Shown here: piece after piece, positions 1 to 7,322 of the stretch | Position numbering within the stretch: the first letter of the stretch is position 1 | Layout of the letters: each line of letters opens with the position of its first letter | Assembly (NCBI GenBank): GCA_017999615.1 | Contig: JAGNLM010000012.1 | Location: 1 to 52,870 of the forward strand | Source of the DNA: Gammaproteobacteria bacterium | GTDB lineage: Bacteria > Pseudomonadota > Gammaproteobacteria > JAABTG01 | Direction: 5' to 3' | DNA length: 52,870 nt | Translations under genes and position numbers: made by a program | The notes under the pieces: generated by a model | Database searches by the model: none | The model's input: only the letters and a program-made list of their open reading frames with translations | What the model was told of the DNA's origin: nothing

Positions 1-254
1 GGACAATTCAACAGGTTAGCGCCGACGTCTGAGCCTGGAGGCTTGTGAAGCGCCGCATCTTCGGCCTTCGGCGCATAGTATAACACGCTGTTTTGGCTGG
101 CGTTTATGGGTTTCTTTCCAGGCACTATATAGGCAAATCGACCCGTGCCTGCAACTCGCACCGGGGTCGCGATCAGGGCCGCGACCCGCCGTAGCCTGCA
201 CGGGGCCTGCACGCGGGGACGAGGGCATCGAGGGGCCCCGGCGGCGGCGAGACC
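1..254. other. Left-edge intergenic region with minus-strand promoter-like hexamer and hairpin
   Basis: No convincing gene was seen. The first 150 bases are clearly less GC-rich than the rest. On the minus strand, plus positions 77-82 read TATACT, a good -10 hexamer pointing leftwards out of the window, but I see no convincing -35 partner. Just downstream in that direction an inverted repeat (GCGCCG at 50-55, CGGCGC at 69-74) could form a leader hairpin or terminator. A further TATATA lies at 126-131. The region probably separates the narL-like gene, which ends here, from a neighbour outside the window. Confidence 0.35.
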
Positions 255-899
255 TCAGGACTTGGGGCAAAGCCCGCGCTCGACGGCAATCACCGCCGCC
301 TCCACGCGCGAGTGCACCTCGAGCTTACGCAGGATCGACTTCACGTGGAGTTTGACGGTCCCGTCGGAAATGCCCAGCTCCCGGGCGATGACCTTGTTGC
401 TCTGCCCGGCGGCCAGGTGGCAGAGAATGTCCATTTCCCGCCGGGTCAGGGTCGAGAAGGACAGCCGGCCCGGGTGCGGTGGGGTGTCCTTCTGGAGGGC
501 CCGGGCCAGGACTCCAGCCATGTCCGGGGCGACCACGGTCCGGCCGCCCACCACGTCGTGAAGGGCGCTGACCAGCTCGTCCGGCTCCATGTCCTTCAGG
601 AGATACCCCTGGGCCCCGCTGCGCAGGCTCTCCACGAGGTCACGCTCCTCGTGGCTGGTCGTCAGCATGACCACGGGGGCCGAGAAGCCGGCGCGCCGCA
701 GTTCGTGGATGGCCGTGAGGCCGTCCATCCCGGGCATGCGCAGGTCGAGGAGGACCACGTCGGGCAACAGCTCGGCGGCCAGGCGGCATCCTTCGTCGCC
801 CGCGCCGACGGCGGCCACCACCTCGATGCCCCTGCGCTGCAGCAGCTCACGCAGCCCGCCGCGAAAGAGCGCGTGGTCGTCGATGATCAGGATTCGCAC
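255..899 (-). CDS. NarL/FixJ-family response regulator
   Basis: This is a two-component response regulator of 214 residues that should bind DNA when phosphorylated. The N-terminal receiver domain has the acidic pair D7/D8, phospho-acceptor D52 in an LLDLRMPGMDG context, T80/T81 and K102. The C-terminal LuxR/GerE helix-turn-helix runs from about residue 150 to 205, with the LTRREMDIL opening and a recognition helix near SDGTVKLHVKSIL. Length and domain order are those of NarL/NarP. It lies 70 nt after a NarX-type kinase on the same strand, which is its likely partner, and both follow dsrEFHC. Nitrate control cannot be assumed because the kinase lacks an obvious periplasmic sensor. The targets are unknown. 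Confidence 0.9.
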   Translation of the reverse strand: MRILIIDDHALFRGGLRELLQRRGIEVVAAVGAGDEGCRLAAELLPDVVLLDLRMPGMDGLTAIHELRRAGFSAPVVMLTTSHEERDLVESLRSGAQGYLLKDMEPDELVSALHDVVGGRTVVAPDMAGVLARALQKDTPPHPGRLSFSTLTRREMDILCHLAAGQSNKVIARELGISDGTVKLHVKSILRKLEVHSRVEAAVIAVERGLCPKS

Positions 900-969
900 G
901 TCGGCCCCGAGTCTCCGTCTGCACCAGTCCCAGACACCCCGCGCCCGGCGACCTCTTGGAAGGCGCTGG

Positions 970-2574
970 TCATCGCGCGCGGGCGTTGCTGAAGTTTAGC
1001 TCGACCCGCGTCCCCTCCGCCGGCTCGCTTTCCACGCTGAGCTCACCTCCGAGGCGGCGCGCCCGCTCCTGGAGGATGGCGAGCCCGAGGTGCTCACCGG
1101 CGTCGGCGGCCTCGACCTCTTCGCCAAACCCCACTCCGTCGTCCTCCACCATCACGTGGTAGTGGCCTTCGGGGTCGCAGCGCAAGAGGATGCGCACGGC
1201 GTGGGCGTGGCTGTGCTTGCGGATGTTGGCGAGGCACTCCTGGACGATGCGCACCACCTGCATCTCCTGGCTCGCGGCGAGCTCGGCGTGGGCGCACTCC
1301 TTCTGGAAGAACGTGACGATCCCGGTCTCGCGCCGGAACCGCTCCACCAGCCCCTCCAGCGCGGCCAGCAGCCCCCGGCGGTCGATGGGGGCGCGAAACT
1401 GCTCCAGCAGCCCCCGCAACTCCGCGTTCGCCTCCTCCAGGCTGTTCTGAATCCGGTCCAGCTCCCGCCGCGCCTGGGCCGTGCTCCCCTGGGCAAGGGT
1501 GTCGTCCAGCATTCGCACCTGGAAGCGCAGGCTCGCGAGCGTCTGCGCCAGAGAGTCGTGCAGCTCGTGGGCCAGGAGGTTGCGCTCCTGCATGATGGAG
1601 AGGCGCTGGGCCTGGGCGTCGACCCGGACCTTCTCCACGGCCATGCCCAGGTGCCGGCCGATGCTGGTGAGAAGGTCCCGCAGATCGCCCCGCTCGGCGA
1701 GCTCCGCCTGCTCCACGAACAGGTCGTAGACCCCGAGCGTCTTGCCGTGGTAACGCAAGGGCACCGAGATGGTGTGCAGCCCCTCGACCATGAGGGGCGG
1801 CGGACCATCGGGCAAGGCGGCCTCGCCCCCCTCCTCCCGCGCGATGACGGTGGCCCAGGCCGGGGGACCCCCGGGCGGCGGGGGCTCCCGGGCAGGCCTC
1901 TGCTCCGAGAGCCCCACGCTCGCCACCAGGCGCATCTGCCCGTCCTTCTCCAGGAGCCGAACGGTCGCGGCCTGGGCTTTGACCACGTCGATCAGGGTGT
2001 GCAGGAAGCGCGTCAGCAGGTCGTTCAGGTCGTTGAACAGGTTGACGCTGGCGGCCACGTCGTAGAGGACTTGCAGCGAGCGGGTCTTCTGCGCCAGCGT
2101 TTCCGTGTGGCGGTGGACCTCCTGGTCCATCCGTTCGCTCAGGCGCTGCAGCGCGTCCCCGAGGTCGTTGATGTCCTCGGCGACCCGCTGGAACTCGCCC
2201 CCGGCCGGCACCGGGAGGCGCGCGCCGAGGTCTCCCCCGCGCATCCGCCGCGCCCAGTCCCGCAGCTGCGCCAGGGGGCCGAGGAGCTGCCGGTCGACCC
2301 TGCGATAGAGCAGCGACACCAGGCCGAGGGCTCCGCCGAGGACCACGAGCTGGGCCACGAAGAGGGGACGCGGCCCCGCCCCGAGCACCAGAGCCCCCGC
2401 AGCGCAGGCAAGGCAGAGACCGAGCAGAGCCAGCAGCGCGGCAAGGGGTCGGCACACCGGTCCGCCGAGAAAGCTGACCGGGCGGCCGAGCGCCCGCAGC
2501 AGGCATGCGACCCAGCGCTGCAGGGGCGAGCCCGCACCCGCATCGACCAACCCGCAACCGTCGTCCGGGCGCAC
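970..2574 (-). CDS. NarX-like membrane histidine kinase (HAMP-GAF-HisKA_3-HATPase)
   Basis: Sensor kinase of 534 residues if it starts at the GTG right behind a GAGGAG. The open frame extends upstream, but that part is dsrC read out of frame, so this GTG, 8 nt after the dsrC stop, is preferred. The short GGAG-GTG spacing (3 nt) leaves some doubt. Two hydrophobic segments (about 43-66 and 71-90) are almost contiguous, so the periplasmic loop is only a few residues. HAMP follows (about 91-145), then a GAF-like region (about 175-315). The HELHDSLAQ box carries the phospho-histidine H339. The ATPase core has NIRKHS (N box) and DDGVGF (G box). NarX and NarQ normally carry a periplasmic nitrate-binding domain, which is missing here, so I infer cytoplasmic sensing by the GAF region. 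Confidence 0.85.
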   Translation of the reverse strand: MRPDDGCGLVDAGAGSPLQRWVACLLRALGRPVSFLGGPVCRPLAALLALLGLCLACAAGALVLGAGPRPLFVAQLVVLGGALGLVSLLYRRVDRQLLGPLAQLRDWARRMRGGDLGARLPVPAGGEFQRVAEDINDLGDALQRLSERMDQEVHRHTETLAQKTRSLQVLYDVAASVNLFNDLNDLLTRFLHTLIDVVKAQAATVRLLEKDGQMRLVASVGLSEQRPAREPPPPGGPPAWATVIAREEGGEAALPDGPPPLMVEGLHTISVPLRYHGKTLGVYDLFVEQAELAERGDLRDLLTSIGRHLGMAVEKVRVDAQAQRLSIMQERNLLAHELHDSLAQTLASLRFQVRMLDDTLAQGSTAQARRELDRIQNSLEEANAELRGLLEQFRAPIDRRGLLAALEGLVERFRRETGIVTFFQKECAHAELAASQEMQVVRIVQECLANIRKHSHAHAVRILLRCDPEGHYHVMVEDDGVGFGEEVEAADAGEHLGLAILQERARRLGGELSVESEPAEGTRVELNFSNARAR

Positions 2575-2582
2575 CGTCTCCT

Positions 2583-2915
2583 CTAGACGCAGCCAGTCGG
2601 CTTCGGCAGTCCGGCGTACTTGCACGCGAGCTTGCCCGGACCGTAGGGGAAGAGCTCGTAGAGGTACTTGCTGTTGCCCTTTTCCGGGCCGAGCTTCTTG
2701 CCCACGGCCTTCGTCAGGACCCGCACCGCCGGGGCGATCTGGTACTCCCGGTAGTACTCCCGGAGGAAGTGGATGATCTCCCAGTGGTCCGGGGTGAGGG
2801 TGAGATGGTCCTCGGCCGCCATGGCCTCGGCGACCGCAGGCGACCACTCCTGCATGTTGCGAAGGTATCCCTCCTCGTCGGTATCCAGAAGCTTCCCATG
2901 GACTTCGATGGGCAT
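2583..2915 (-). CDS. dsrC: DsrC sulfur-carrier protein
   Basis: DsrC/TusE-family carrier of 110 residues. In sulfur oxidisers DsrC takes persulfide sulfur from DsrEFH and presents it as a trisulfide or persulfide to the Dsr or sHdr oxidation machinery. The flexible C-terminal arm ends CKYAGLPKPTGCV and has both cysteines (C98 and C109, 11 residues apart). This separates true DsrC from TusE-type homologues that keep only the penultimate cysteine. The gene lies 41 nt after dsrH and 8 nt before the NarX-like kinase. No dsrAB is present in the window, so the downstream acceptor must be encoded elsewhere. Confidence 0.95.
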   Translation of the reverse strand: MPIEVHGKLLDTDEEGYLRNMQEWSPAVAEAMAAEDHLTLTPDHWEIIHFLREYYREYQIAPAVRVLTKAVGKKLGPEKGNSKYLYELFPYGPGKLACKYAGLPKPTGCV

Positions 2916-2956
2916 GTAGCTCTCTCCCGCTTTTCGTGATGACAGGTCTCGCTCAC

Positions 2957-3259
2957 CTAGACCCAGGCCTGGACCTTGTCGTTCTCCACCGCCAGATCGA
3001 CGAAACCGCCGTAATCGACGACACCGATGCCTTCGATCAGCGCGCCCTCCTCCAGGCCGCGCGCCTGAAGGTCCGGACCGAGGACGTGGACCCTGAGCCG
3101 GCGGGCCGCCTCGCGCATCCTCTCCTCCAGGACCGTGCCTGTAACCGCCGCGTACACGGCGTCCTCCAGGAGCAGCAGCGCACTGCCCGGCTTCGCCAGG
3201 CGCAGTGCGCTCTCCAGCGAGCTCTTCTCGAAGGGTGACCGGTTGACGGTATGCAGCAT
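2957..3259 (-). CDS. dsrH: DsrH (TusB-like) sulfurtransferase subunit
   Basis: Subunit of the DsrE2F2H2 sulfur-transfer hexamer, homologous to TusB. The product has 100 residues and opens with MLHTVNRSPFEKSSLESAL, typical of DsrH. It contains no cysteine at all. The site occupied by a conserved cysteine (Cys20) in the Allochromatium protein, as I recall it, aligns with alanine 18 or its neighbour here. Transfer is therefore expected to run through the DsrE cysteine. It sits 11 nt behind dsrF in the same operon. The ATG has a GGGGGAG only a few bases upstream. Confidence 0.92.
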   Translation of the reverse strand: MLHTVNRSPFEKSSLESALRLAKPGSALLLLEDAVYAAVTGTVLEERMREAARRLRVHVLGPDLQARGLEEGALIEGIGVVDYGGFVDLAVENDKVQAWV

Positions 3260-3270
3260 GGCTCCCCCGG

Positions 3271-3657
3271 TCAGAAGCTGAGGATGACGTCCTGCTGGTC
3301 CATCAGTTCCGCGACCTCCTGGGCCCCCAGCACCCGCACGGGGACGAGCAGGTCCCGCTCGCCGAGCCCCCGGGCCTCGAGCGACTCCCGCTCCACGTAG
3401 AGCTTGTCCACGTCACAGGTCGCGAGCGCCCCGTAGGCCGGGGAGCAATTCTTCACGCCAATGGCCCGCGTGTCCTGCCCTTTCTTGATCTGGTACACGC
3501 CGTCGTCCACGAACAGCACGCTCACGTCCTGATCGAAGGCCGCGGCAATAAGCACGGCATCCAGCGCCTCCAGGGCATAGGCGGTGCCCCAGGGTGCCCG
3601 GCGGTTCACGAAGAGGAAGCGCTTGACCGTGCCGACCCCCTGCGTCCCGTCCTCCAC
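3271..3657 (-). CDS. dsrF: DsrF (TusC-like) sulfurtransferase subunit
   Basis: Second subunit of the DsrEFH hexamer, homologous to TusC, 128 residues. The N-terminal KRFLFVNRRAPWGTAYALEALD and the core VSVLFVDDGVYQIKKGQDT are characteristic of the family. The start is a GTG with AGGAGG eight bases upstream, which adds about ten residues before the usual KRFLFV. No better start is seen. It lies 18 nt after dsrE. Two cysteines remain in the middle (NCSPAYGALATCD). Confidence 0.92.
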   Translation of the reverse strand: MEDGTQGVGTVKRFLFVNRRAPWGTAYALEALDAVLIAAAFDQDVSVLFVDDGVYQIKKGQDTRAIGVKNCSPAYGALATCDVDKLYVERESLEARGLGERDLLVPVRVLGAQEVAELMDQQDVILSF

Positions 3658-3675
3658 GCCCCGACCCTCCTGCGC

Positions 3676-4068
3676 TCAATCGCCGAAGACCACCAGGCGG
3701 TCGGACTCGATGGCCGCCTCGATCAACTGACCGAGGCCCGAGATCCGGAACCGCGGCGCCAGATTGGTCGCGTCCTTGCCGTGCCTTCCGGCCTCGTCGG
3801 CGTCGACGATCCCGCGGCGCTGGGCCGCCGCCACGCAGACCACGAGGTCCAGGTCGTAGCGCTCGGCGAGCTCCGACCAGCGTTGCCCCACGTTGCGGTC
3901 GTCCTGCGGCGGCGACGCGAGACGGGTCGCGTTGTTCACGCCGTCGTGGAAGAAGAAGACCCGTACCACCTGGTGGCCCTTCTCCAGCACCGCCCGGGTG
4001 AATTGGTACGCCGAATCCGAGGCCTGGTGTTGGTACGGACCTTCGTTGACCTGGATCGCGAACTTCAT
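3676..4068 (-). CDS. dsrE: DsrE (TusD-like) sulfurtransferase subunit with active cysteine
   Basis: Catalytic subunit of DsrEFH, which receives persulfide sulfur in the cytoplasm and passes it to DsrC. Starting at the second ATG (MKFAIQVNEGPYQH) gives 130 residues and places the conserved cysteine at position 78 in LVVCVAAAQRRGI, the number of the active cysteine in Allochromatium DsrE. An ATG four codons upstream is only one base from its GGAGG and is less likely. The C-terminus FRISGLGQLIEAAIESDRLV is typical. It is the first gene of dsrEFHC and is divergent from hslR. Confidence 0.94.
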   Translation of the reverse strand: MKFAIQVNEGPYQHQASDSAYQFTRAVLEKGHQVVRVFFFHDGVNNATRLASPPQDDRNVGQRWSELAERYDLDLVVCVAAAQRRGIVDADEAGRHGKDATNLAPRFRISGLGQLIEAAIESDRLVVFGD

Positions 4069-4196
4069 CGGAGCGCCCATGCCTCCAAGAATAGTGAATA
4101 ATGTCGCATCTGGGCGAGGCCTTCCGGCCCGGCGGCTTCGCGTCCCGTCAATCCCGCATCGGCCGAGAGCGGTGTCTGGGCCGGGAGGGCACGTCC
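4069..4196. promoter_or_regulatory. Divergent intergenic region dsrE/hslR
   Basis: This short region separates the leftward dsrEFHC cluster from rightward hslR and is the natural place for both promoters. It holds an AT-rich patch at 4087-4103, where the minus strand offers -10-like CATTAT and TATTCT. A strong GGAGG precedes dsrE and GGGAGG precedes hslR. I cannot pick convincing -35 elements. Confidence 0.3.
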
Positions 4197-4613
4197 ATGA
4201 AGGGGAGCGGGCGTCACACCGTCCCGGAGGCCGGCGAGCCGGGTCAGCGGCTCGACAAGTGGCTCTGGGTCGCGCGGTTCTTCAAGACCCGGTCGCTCGC
4301 GACCGAGGCGGTCGAGGGCGGGCGGGTGCACGTGGACGGCCTGCGCGCCAAGCCCTCGCGGCTGGTCCGGCCCGGGAGCCGGGTGCGAGTGGGCAAGGGC
4401 GACGTGGAGTTGGAGGTCATCGTGGTCAGTCTTGCGACCCAGCGCCGGCCCTTTGCCGAGGCGTCACGGCTCTACGAGGAGACCCCCGCGAGCCGGGAGG
4501 CCCGGGAGCGCGCGGCGGCCGAGCGCCGCGCCGCACCGATCCGCGACGCCGGCGCCGGGCGGCCCACCAAGCGCGACCGGCGCCAGTTGGACCGGGTCGC
4601 CGGAAAAGGCTGA
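4197..4613 (+). CDS. hslR: Hsp15, S4-domain ribosome-associated heat-shock protein
   Basis: Hsp15 binds stalled 50S subunits carrying a peptidyl-tRNA and helps recycle them. The product has 138 residues, close to the E. coli length. An S4 RNA-binding fold occupies about residues 18-70 (RLDKWLWVARFFKTRSLATEAVEGGRV is its signature, read in two parts), followed by a basic, Arg/Lys-rich tail. The ATG was chosen because GGGAGG lies about eight bases upstream. The open frame extends a further 32 codons without a good ribosome site. It sits 21 nt before a cyclic-nucleotide-domain gene. Confidence 0.9.
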   Translation: MKGSGRHTVPEAGEPGQRLDKWLWVARFFKTRSLATEAVEGGRVHVDGLRAKPSRLVRPGSRVRVGKGDVELEVIVVSLATQRRPFAEASRLYEETPASREARERAAAERRAAPIRDAGAGRPTKRDRRQLDRVAGKG

Positions 4614-4634
4614 GGGCACCCGAGGAGGCCATCG

Positions 4635-5108
4635 ATGCGCTCGCCCCTTCACGCGCTGCTCGACGAGCCGGACTTTCCGGAGGGGCAGGTGTGGCGGCGC
4701 GCCGGTTTCGGGCCGCGCGACACCATCGTCCACGAGGGCGAACAGGCCAGGGACGTGTTCCTCATCCTCTCGGGCACGGTCGAGGTGAGGGGCACGGTGG
4801 AGCTCGAGGACCAGCGCCGCGTCCACCCCGGGTTCTGCGAGCTGCACGCCGGTCAGGTCTTCGGGGAACTGTGCCTGTTCGACGACGAGCCGCGGAGCGC
4901 CACCGTCGTGGCGGTGACCGACTGCGAGATCGCCATCGTGGACGGCCAGTCGCTGCTCGCTTATCTGGACCTGCACCCGGCCCAGGGCTACTTCGTCCTG
5001 CGCCACATCGTGCAAACGCTGGTGGAGCGCCTGCGCACGGCCAATCGCCGCTTCCTGTCGGTGTTCAGCTGGGGCCTCAAGGCCCACCAGATCGATCGGC
5101 ACCTGTGA
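4635..5108 (+). CDS. Single cyclic nucleotide-binding-domain protein
   Basis: A 157-residue protein with one CRP-like cNMP-binding domain filling most of the chain. It has DVFLILSGTVEVRG on the first beta strands and a phosphate-binding cassette FGELCLFDDEPRSAT at about 76-90, including the Glu78 and Arg87 typical of ligand-binding members. A C-terminal helix follows. There is no helix-turn-helix, membrane segment or enzymatic domain, so it is not a CRP-type regulator by itself. It probably works as a sensor or partner protein. It is likely co-transcribed with hslR. Partner and ligand are unknown. Confidence 0.8.
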   Translation: MRSPLHALLDEPDFPEGQVWRRAGFGPRDTIVHEGEQARDVFLILSGTVEVRGTVELEDQRRVHPGFCELHAGQVFGELCLFDDEPRSATVVAVTDCEIAIVDGQSLLAYLDLHPAQGYFVLRHIVQTLVERLRTANRRFLSVFSWGLKAHQIDRHL

Positions 5109-5116
5109 CGGGCCGC

Positions 5117-5145
5117 GGCGGCGGTCGAGCGGGGACGGCGCCGCC
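5117..5145 (+). terminator. GC-rich hairpin after the cNMP-domain gene
   Basis: A perfect 7-bp inverted repeat (GGCGGCG and CGCCGCC) with a 15-nt loop starts nine bases past the stop codon. No T-tract follows, so it is only a possible terminator or mRNA-stabilising hairpin. Confidence 0.3.
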
Positions 5146-5196
5146 GGACCTCGCTCCGAGGCCCGGCAGCCGCGGGCCGGCCAGGGGGTCGGTCCG

Positions 5197-5205
5197 TGGT
5201 AGAAT
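5197..5205 (+). promoter_or_regulatory. Putative extended -10 of the DAHP synthase gene
   Basis: TGGTAGAAT matches an extended -10 (TGn plus TAGAAT) 25 bases upstream of the ATG, in an otherwise very GC-rich gap. No clear -35 is seen, as is usual for extended -10 promoters. No TyrR- or TrpR-like operator was recognised. Confidence 0.35.
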
Positions 5206-5229
5206 TGAAAGAAATACAGGGCCCAAGGC

Positions 5230-6303
5230 ATGAGCACTCCCCATCGTCCACCGTACCGCACCGAGGACGTGCGCATCGCGTCGATCGACGCGGTCAGCAC
5301 GCCCGCGGAGGTGCACGCGGAGTGCCCGGGCTCGGAAGCCGCGCTGCGCACGACCTTCGAGGCCCGGCAGGTCATCCGGGAGATCCTCCTCGGGCAGGAC
5401 GACCGACTGCTGGTGGTGGTAGGGCCCTGTTCGATCCACGACGTGAACGCAGCGCGGGAATACGCCGGGCGGCTGCTGCCGCTACGGGAGAGGCTCGCCG
5501 ACGCCCTGTACGTCGTCATGCGGGTGTACTTCGAGAAGCCGCGTACGACGGTCGGCTGGAAGGGGCTCATCAACGACCCCGACCTGGACCAGACCTTCCG
5601 CATCAACAAGGGGTTGCGCCTCGCCCGTCACCTGCTCGTGGACATCAACGAGAAGGGGATACCGGCGGCCACCGAGTACCTGGACCTGATCACCCCGCAG
5701 TACGTGAACGACCTGATCAGCTGGGGCGCCATCGGCGCCCGGACCACGGAGAGCCAGGTCCACCGCGAGCTCGCCTCCGGCCTGTCCTGTCCCGTGGGGT
5801 TCAAGAACGGGACCGACGGCAACGTGCGAATCGCCATCGACGCCATCCGCTCCTCCTCCCGGCCCCACCGCTTCCTGTCCTACACCAAGGCAGGGCACTC
5901 GGCGATCTTCGCCACGCGGGGCAACGAGGACACCCACATCATCCTGCGCGGCGGGCGCAAACCCAACTACGACAAGGCCGCGGTCGACGACGCCTCCCAG
6001 CAGCTGCGCAAGGCCGGCCTGCCCGAACGGGTCATGATCGACTTCAGCCACGCCAACAGCGCGAAGGACCCGCGCCTGCAGATCGCCGTCGCGGAGGACG
6101 TCGCCCGCCAGATCGCCGCCGGTGACCGCAGGATCGTCGGCGCCATGATCGAGAGTCACCTCGTGGGGGGGCGTCAGGACGTGGTCCCGGGTCAACCGCT
6201 GGTCTACGGCCAGAGCATCACCGACGCCTGCCTGGCCTGGGACGAGACCGTCCCGGTGCTGGAGACCCTGGCCCGGGCGGTGCGCGAGCGCCGCGAGGGC
6301 TGA
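5230..6303 (+). CDS. aroG: 3-deoxy-7-phosphoheptulonate synthase, class I (AroF/G/H family)
   Basis: First enzyme of the shikimate pathway, condensing phosphoenolpyruvate with erythrose 4-phosphate. Its 357 residues match the type I-alpha enzymes. GPCSIHD (65-71) carries the metal-binding Cys67, and KPRTTVGWKGLINDPDLD and GFKNGTDGN are PEP-site motifs. A C-terminal MIESHLVGGRQD is also typical. Class I enzymes are feedback-inhibited by an aromatic amino acid, but which one cannot be decided here, so the symbol marks the family only. It stands alone and converges on gpsA. Confidence 0.93.
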   Translation: MSTPHRPPYRTEDVRIASIDAVSTPAEVHAECPGSEAALRTTFEARQVIREILLGQDDRLLVVVGPCSIHDVNAAREYAGRLLPLRERLADALYVVMRVYFEKPRTTVGWKGLINDPDLDQTFRINKGLRLARHLLVDINEKGIPAATEYLDLITPQYVNDLISWGAIGARTTESQVHRELASGLSCPVGFKNGTDGNVRIAIDAIRSSSRPHRFLSYTKAGHSAIFATRGNEDTHIILRGGRKPNYDKAAVDDASQQLRKAGLPERVMIDFSHANSAKDPRLQIAVAEDVARQIAAGDRRIVGAMIESHLVGGRQDVVPGQPLVYGQSITDACLAWDETVPVLETLARAVRERREG

Positions 6304-6319
6304 GCGCCAAACCGCCTGC

Positions 6320-7318
6320 CTACCTGCGCTCGGGGTGGGCGTCCTCGCGCGCCAGCAGGGCGCGCACCGCCTCGCGGGGATCGAGCCCCTCGTAGAGGAC
6401 GCGGTAGACGGCGTGGCAGATGGGCATCTCGGCGCCGTACCGGCTCGCCACCCGCTCGACCTCCCGCGTCGTCCCGACCCCCTCCACCACCTGGCCGATG
6501 GCGGCCTCGGCCTCCTGCACCGAGGCGCCGCGGGCGAGCGTCAGCCCCATGCGCCGGTTGCGCGACTGGTCGTCGGTGCAGGTGAGCACCAAGTCCCCGA
6601 GCCCCGCGAGGCCCATGAGGGTCTCGCGCTCCCCGCCCATGGCGACCCCGAGCCGCATCATCTCGGCGAGCCCGCGGGTGATCAGGGCGGCCCGCGTGTT
6701 CGCGCCGAAACCGAGGCCGTCCGCGATCCCGGCGGCGATCGCCAGCACGTTCTTGACCGCGCCCCCGACCTCCACGCCCACCAGGTCGTGGCTCACGTAG
6801 ACCCGGAAGGTGGGGCTGTGCAGGGCCAGCGCGAGGTCCCGGGCGAAGGCTTCGTCGGGCGAGGCGACCGTGAGGGCGGTGGGCAGACTTCGGGCCACCT
6901 CCCGCGCAAAGGTGGGGCCCGAGACCACCGCGACCGGGACATCCAGGCCCAGGTGCTCGCCGACCACCTCGTGCAGCGGTCTCGCCGTCTCGGGCTCGAG
7001 ACCCTTGGTCGCCCAGGCGACCCGCGACCCTGGCCGCAGCGCCGGGCGCACGCGCTCCAGCACCTGACCGAAGAACTGACTCGGTACGACCAGCAGCAGG
7101 TCGCCGGCCCGGGCCAGGACCGCGCCGAGGTCGGCCGACAGACCCAGACTCTCCGGAAGGGGCACCCCCGGGAGGAACTCGACGTTCTCCCGGTCGCGGG
7201 CGAGACGCCCCATGTGGGCGGGGTCGTGTCCCCACATGTCGGTGGGGACACCGTTGCGGGCGAGGAGGACGGCGAGCGAGGTCCCCCAGGAGCCCGCCCC
7301 CAGGACCGCGATGCTCAC
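6320..7318 (-). CDS. gpsA: NAD(P)+-dependent glycerol-3-phosphate dehydrogenase
   Basis: Makes sn-glycerol 3-phosphate from dihydroxyacetone phosphate for phospholipid synthesis. The product has 332 residues. The N-terminal Rossmann fold starts at the very first residues with GAGSWG (7-12). The catalytic-domain motifs GGAVKNVLAIAAGIADGLGFG and QSRNRRMG are present. The gene begins 4 nt after the secB stop, the same secB-gpsA order as in E. coli. Its ATG is clear. Confidence 0.96.
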   Translation of the reverse strand: MSIAVLGAGSWGTSLAVLLARNGVPTDMWGHDPAHMGRLARDRENVEFLPGVPLPESLGLSADLGAVLARAGDLLLVVPSQFFGQVLERVRPALRPGSRVAWATKGLEPETARPLHEVVGEHLGLDVPVAVVSGPTFAREVARSLPTALTVASPDEAFARDLALALHSPTFRVYVSHDLVGVEVGGAVKNVLAIAAGIADGLGFGANTRAALITRGLAEMMRLGVAMGGERETLMGLAGLGDLVLTCTDDQSRNRRMGLTLARGASVQEAEAAIGQVVEGVGTTREVERVASRYGAEMPICHAVYRVLYEGLDPREAVRALLAREDAHPERR

Positions 7319-7322
7319 GGCC

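Noticed and set aside
1-254. A small RNA or partial gene at the left edge
   Set aside because: There is a hairpin and promoter-like hexamers, but no structure matches a known RNA and no frame has protein-like composition.
2575-2847. N-terminal extension of the NarX-like kinase
   Set aside because: It is dsrC read in another frame. DsrC itself is unmistakable.
6302-6331. Terminator hairpin GAGCGC/GCGCTC between aroG and gpsA
   Set aside because: The stem is 6 bp with an 18-nt loop and overlaps both gene ends. Too weak to list.
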